From the NCBI GenBank assembly GCA_012064415.1, contig SSNU01000265.1:242598-306597 (forward strand): a stretch of DNA of 64,000 bases. Reading direction: 5' to 3'. The notes beneath the pieces are model-generated. The model was not told the DNA's origin and made no database searches. It was given only the letters and a program-made list of their open reading frames with translations. This stretch comes from Gyrodactylus bullatarudis (Eukaryota > Platyhelminthes > Monogenea > Gyrodactylidea > Gyrodactylidae). Positions within the stretch are counted from its first letter, which is position 1; each line of letters starts with the position of its first letter. The position numbers were made by a program, and so were the translations under genes. Shown here piece by piece: positions 59,050 to 64,000 of this stretch.

Positions 59050-60559
59050 TCTTATCTCTATTTATGGAAGTTTTTCTAAATTTAAATTGGATTTGAAACA
59101 GATGAAATAAGGTTCGTCCGGGAACATACAACCGGAAAGTTGCCAAATTTAGATTAAAACAAAATTACAAAATTTTTTATCAAGAGTTGTTTATATCTCT
59201 ATAACGTTGAAAAAATTTCAGGAGTATTATTCATTTTAAAGTATTAATTATATAATATTTGAAAAACCCACATAAAAAATTCGAAATTATCAGTAAATAT
59301 GTGAAGTTTTTTTTATTAATTCAAAAAGATGATATTTTCTATAAATGTGAATTGGCACTTTTCCGGATTTTTATAAATCATGATCCAAAGTCACCGCTCA
59401 ATCATCATCGATTTTTTCATTGGAAAAAATGTATGAATGAATTTACGCGAGAAGAAAATAGTTACAAACAATCATAGGTAAAGATAGCTAGCTATATTGA
59501 ATTTGAAAAGTTTTCTTTTGGACAAGTAAATGAACTAATGAGATTGGACACCTGATTATTAATATTAACTAAAAAAAGACGACAACAAAAAAACTGAATA
59601 ATCCTAATTTGATTGCATTTGCTAAATGAATATTTGATGAAAAAAGGCAATATCCACTATTCCTCAGATGTATTTATATGTATTTCATATATGTTATATA
59701 TGTATATAATATATATATTATAGAGAAGTAACGAGAAAGATGAAGAGTGAGTCTTTTCAAGAAATGATACATGAAAGAGGAAGTCGCCCAAACGATAATA
59801 AATACAACAAGACACTGGGATAATTTCTAATTTGCTTCATCTCATTGGGGAATTAGTTTTTTTCTCTTCTTCGTTATCTTCTTCCTTCGACATTGACTTT
59901 ATTAGTTTTCCCAATTCTAGAATTATCTTTTGATAAATTTCATTAATTTTCTTTCCTCTGACCAATTATAATTCAAGCCAGTGTTCGTGGAGTTGAATTA
60001 CTAATGTATTGGAAATAAATAAATTACCCACAATGATCAATAATTACACTGTGTGTCAAAAAAATAGGTCTCGGAGTAATACTGATGCAAAATTTGACGC
60101 TGATTCCGAATCTGGTCTCAGAATTCCGTTATCATGCTTCGTTTGGGAGAAAATCTCAAAAATTCAAAAATGCCATTTTGCATATAATTGAGCTTCAAAA
60201 TTACATTAAAATAGAGTAAAAATAAAGAGAAAAAATTAAAAATTAGAAATAAAACCCAAATTCTTACAAGCAACCATAAACAAATTCCATGTTTCGCGGA
60301 AACTTGGAATTAAATTTCATGTATGAATTTGTTTGAATATAAACGAAATACTTTTACCGTGAATTCGAAATAAAATCTTACAATTTCAGCAGGAAAAAGA
60401 TCAAGATTTTTCTACTCGGTAGTAGTTTTGATAAAAATTAATTATTTATTTGATTATAGAATCTTGTGAAAGCGCTGATTGGCAATTTTTACAAATCTAG
60501 TTTTACTGATCCTAATTCATTTATGATTAAATAATAAAATTTATCAAGATGTATTCGAA

Positions 60560-60944
60560 TTAATTATCGAGAAATGGGACTTGGATCTAGAATTGAAAAA
60601 GTTTTAACATTGCGCGAGAAAATTATAGGGTTTAGGCTTAAAATTACTTTTAAATCATCAAGAAAAGAATTGATGGCTTCATTTTCTTCATTAATAAATT
60701 CAATGTTCTAAAGAAATAAAGAGAAGAATTAGTTGAAATATTGATATGAAATAAGAAACTGGCATGAATAAGATTAAAATCAGGGAATTCAGTTTTTACT
60801 ACTTACATTTAAATACTCCAAGTAATTCTTACACGTTAGGCCTCGACTATTTTTGATCGCATCCGTTACATGATCCAAGTTACTTAATTTCCGTACTAAC
60901 TTTAGGCCTTTTTTGACATCTGTTGCGACCGTTTCAATTAGCCC
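60560..60944 (-). CDS. Unrecognised gene, last three exons
   Basis: Three short exons on the minus strand join in phase 0: 60944-60807 (GLIETVATDVKKGLKLVRKL, SNLDHVTDAIKNSRGLTCKN, YLEYLN; donor GTAAGTAG), 60707-60648 (NIEFINEENEAINSFLDDLK; acceptor ATTTCTTTAG, donor GTAATT) and 60586-60560 (IQVPFLDN, TAA; acceptor TTCAATTCTAG). Introns are 99 and 61 nt. The product looks helical and acidic-basic mixed. I recognise no family. The first exon begins exactly where the retroelement gag-protease frame ends, and its putative acceptor (TTGATTGATACAG) lies inside that frame. Confidence 0.5.
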
Positions 60945-62076
60945 CTGTATCAATCAAATATGGTAGCTTCGTCTTCTCACAGATCACTGCAAGTCGAGTA
61001 TTGTCTAAGCTTACAGTTTTGGCTACTTTACACAGCTCATATTGGCACACTTGAGGTAATTTGCAGGACGTAGCTTCACTTCCGTGCTTATGGTGGGTAT
61101 AACACAACAGGTATGACTCATTTCCCACTTTTATCGTAAACACTTTCTCGGCGAATTCCCTCCTCTGCTTAACCATCGGAGCCGCTTTCGTTTTATGCGG
61201 TGCCCGCTTCTTCCCTAGAGATGGAACTGATGGATTGGATAAGGTAATACTTGAGACTTGTTTTCTACTCTTAGTATTTAACAAAGTCTTATTCTTAATC
61301 TTAACTTGGAGTTTATTCTGGTTGGAATCCTCAACTCGGGTTTCCAACTTCTCCACTAACTCATTTAAATCTATTACTTGCTCAACGATTTCATTCTCGA
61401 GCAATAATGGAATATACTCACCACTTATGGCTGCTACTGACTTGGGCGTTTCCGAAATAGGGGACCCATATGTCTCAGCTAACTTACATAACTCTTTAAG
61501 GCTGTTCGTCTCGATTTTGTCTAGCAGACGGTCACTCACAGACGTTGGTAGCAATGCCAGGAATCTATATTTGTTCATTGTTTGATCACCTGGTGCTATT
61601 ATCTCGTACAACCGACTAAATGGCGTTAGGTCAGATCGAATATCTCGTCGGATACCAGCAATGATCTCCCTCGGAGTCTTCTGACTGACTTTTACAATAG
61701 CATTCAAAATTTCACTGGCTGTTTTACTTTCATCACATAAAGAGGTAACCTCATCACGGACTTGTTTATCAGCCGTCATCACAGCACGTCTTATGATGCG
61801 AGCCTTTTCGCTTTCTTCCTCGACTTTATTAGTTACGAAAAATTCTTCCATTAACGTTACCCAGAATTCCACCGCTTTTGGTGTATACTTAGGCACTTCG
61901 ACACCGCCGGTCCTGGCGTGGTCACCATGTTGCGACCGTTTCAACATTTCCAATAACTCATTGATGATCCGGTCTTTCATCTCATTAGGTAGGACACTGA
62001 CGGCAACATTTGAATCCCTATTTGCCTCGGTGGGACCTGGGGGAGGAATTAAATCATTAGAAGTTTGTTCTCTCAT
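60934..62076 (-). mobile_element. gag: Ty3/gypsy-type gag-protease ORF, truncated
   Basis: A 380-codon frame starts at 62076. Its middle (PKYTPKAVEFWVTLMEEFFV through LPTSVSDRLLDKIETNSLKE) is the capsid-like gag region of Ty3/gypsy elements. Near the end, CYTHHKHGSEATSCKLPQVC is a Cys/His motif of the kind found where a zinc knuckle usually sits. The frame ends KLPYLIDTGAN, the DTG active site of the retroviral-type aspartic protease, followed at once by a stop. No reverse transcriptase, integrase or LTR is seen. Its codon usage is much less AT-rich than its surroundings, suggesting a fairly young insertion. A domesticated gag gene is possible because the frame is intact. Confidence 0.85.
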
Positions 62077-64000
62077 GATATCGCTTTGAAATCAAAAAGA
62101 CTGCCAAATGCTTCGGCGTGTTTTTAAACAATTTCATTTATTTATATTTACTTTTGTTTTATTCTCTCCCCACTCTTTGCTTATTCGAATACAATTACAT
62201 TATATTCGTTACTTTTATTCATTAACTTTACTAAGATCACTACACATCGCCAATAAGTCTTTCTATTCCTTGAGTATTGTAATGTATTTCAGGTAGACCC
62301 ACAATTCTGGCGTCATCAATTATCTCTATATCCTGTAGCAACGAGGGTCTCCCATAATTACAATTATTGCTTGCTTCAAAATCAAAAAAATTCATACTTG
62401 CATTCTACACAGCGAACTAACTCAACGGTTGACAAAAAAACAAAAAATTGAAATTAATAGGTAAACCAAGAGAATGTAAAAAATGAGAATTCAAAGATAT
62501 CTAAAACTCACAAGACCTTTCGAGAATATCCGATAAATCCAAATGACCCAGATTATCTTCTTTTGGTTTTGTATGAGACTTTTACTTACAAGAGTTATGA
62601 GTTAAGGAACCATTAACCCCTGTAAATAATTATAATCAGTTCGATTTTATTGACTAATCGAAATCCTAGAAAAATAAATTTGAAAAAGTGTGAATTGAAC
62701 ATAAATTTAAAATTCGAAAAATGACCATACTTCGGCCAAGATCTTTAACTTTTGAAGATGTTCATTTTTACTTCTTCTCGTATTCCCTTGTTTGTAGATG
62801 GTCCTTTTTTAAGTTGTAAATTATTTAGATATTGAAGGATGAGAGTGTATCAAGGTGTTGAATTGGCTTTTATTTTCTTGAATTATCAATTAAATTAGTA
62901 GCTCAGCTCAGAACCAATATTGCTTCACATTTTTCTTACACACATTTCCTATACCGTCAAGGTTTATGCCATCCAAATTCAGATTATCAGGTATTAAAAA
63001 TAGGGAAATCTAAAAAACTAAATTTTCAACTCTTTCTACAATTGCAGTTTTACAAATCTGGTTCACAATTTGTTCATTCCCATTAAAATTTAGTTCATTC
63101 TTATTTGCTAAAAGGGGGGGGGGTAATTAATAGAATTCAATCTGAATCTGAAATTTATTCATTCTGAATTTAAAAATAAATCAAATTTTCATATAAATCT
63201 TCACTGTTAACTGCATAAATCTTTCTGAAACGTAAACTAGGACAAATCTTCTTTTTGATGCTTCCGTAATTTTCTCAAAATTTTGCATTAAATTGAGTCA
63301 GAAAAAACCAATTTTTTTTAATTTTGACTAAATTTTAATTCAAAACGAATTGAATTACAAAAGAGTACAATCCAAATAAAATTTCCAAGATGAAAATCTT
63401 TTAGGAATTACACTTCTTTCATATGTATTTCAAAAACATTAGTTTGGTGATAATCTCAGAACCGAGAAGTGTCGTAAAAATCTCTAGAAAAAGTATTTGT
63501 GTCATTCCTTTGCTGGTTAAAAGGCTAGATCTTTATGTCTAAACATTATTCAAGATGCAATAGAGAAATTGATTTTCTGTTCTTTACGTGTCTTGGGAAG
63601 GCAAGTCATAAAATTTGACGTACGGCGTTTAAATTTTTTGTATTCTCCTTTTATATGAGGATGCTTCAAAATTCTATCCAATAAATAATTAATCTTGTCG
63701 ATGCATTTGCACGAAAGGATAAAATTAATTCAAATCCATGTCTTAAGTTCCAAGTGTTGTGAAGGTCTTTTAATCATTCCATTTGATTTAAAGCAAAATT
63801 TTTGAAGGCTAGAAAAACACTTTAAACGATTTTATTTTATTTTTTTTGCGTTAACTTTTCATTATTGGTTAGCTTCTAGTAATAAGTAGATAATTAAAAT
63901 TCGTTACAATGTACAACTCATAAAGATAGCTTTTACTGATGCCCACAGTTCTATAGCCAAAATGCCTGTCTTTACCTCTATTATCTTTTGAATGGATGTT
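62077..64000. other. Terminal stretch, no gene seen
   Basis: The first part should contain the 5' leader of the retroelement, but I could not find an LTR or a convincing primer-binding site. Further on there are AT-rich sequence, a run of about ten G (about 63115-63125) and possible fold-back arm fragments near 62690-62720. Nothing coding is recognised. Confidence 0.5.

Noticed and set aside
61235..62089. Plus-strand open frames opposite the gag gene
   Set aside because: Antisense shadows of a well-supported minus-strand coding frame.

Overview
This window is eukaryotic and animal-like. It is very AT-rich, full of degenerate transposable elements, and carries three recognisable metazoan genes split into exons with GT/AG borders that I rebuilt phase by phase. 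A canonical nuclear lamin places the organism among animals; the species is not determinable from here. An unusual mixture of introns of only 29-58 nt with introns of 1.5-5.6 kb, together with Penelope-like and Merlin-like elements, would fit an AT-rich invertebrate (flatworms are one lineage known for such tiny introns), but that is inference.

Layout. 1-12517: no coding sequence I can assign, apart from a degenerate antisense fragment near 9.6-9.8 kb; probably intron or upstream of the NDR kinase gene. 12518-18799 (+): the last two coding exons of an NDR-family (STK38/tricornered) kinase, separated by a 5.6 kb repeat-filled intron. 19931-20269 (+): two exons of an unrecognised gene joined over a 29-nt intron. 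22678-42388 (-): a complete nuclear lamin in nine coding exons (predicted 678 aa), whose reconstructed C terminus has no CaaX box. 43498-48081 (+): a complete Rabex-5/RABGEF1-like Rab5 exchange factor in six exons (predicted 453 aa), head to head with lamin. 48082-60559: intergenic, with piggyBac-like remnants, a truncated Penelope-like element with inverted terminal repeats and a candidate hammerhead ribozyme core, a second GIY-YIG fragment, and a possible secreted-protein ORF. 60560-60944 (-): three small exons of an unrecognised gene that directly abut a Ty3/gypsy-type gag-protease ORF (60934-62076, -). 62077-64000: nothing assignable.

The recognised genes are ordinary cell-biology genes (nuclear lamina, endosomal Rab5 activation, Hippo/NDR signalling) and do not form a pathway. 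Most of the remaining structure is repeats: a fold-back family with arms up to about 330 bp, a palindromic MITE family with the core CGCCGGGTCTCTTCAGACTC, a hAT MITE with a perfect 8-bp target duplication, a Merlin-like element with long terminal inverted repeats, and a TIR-bounded element carrying the tail of a piggyBac transposase. No CRISPR arrays, rRNAs or intact tRNAs were seen. All exon joins are predictions from phase and homology read by eye, with no transcript evidence.
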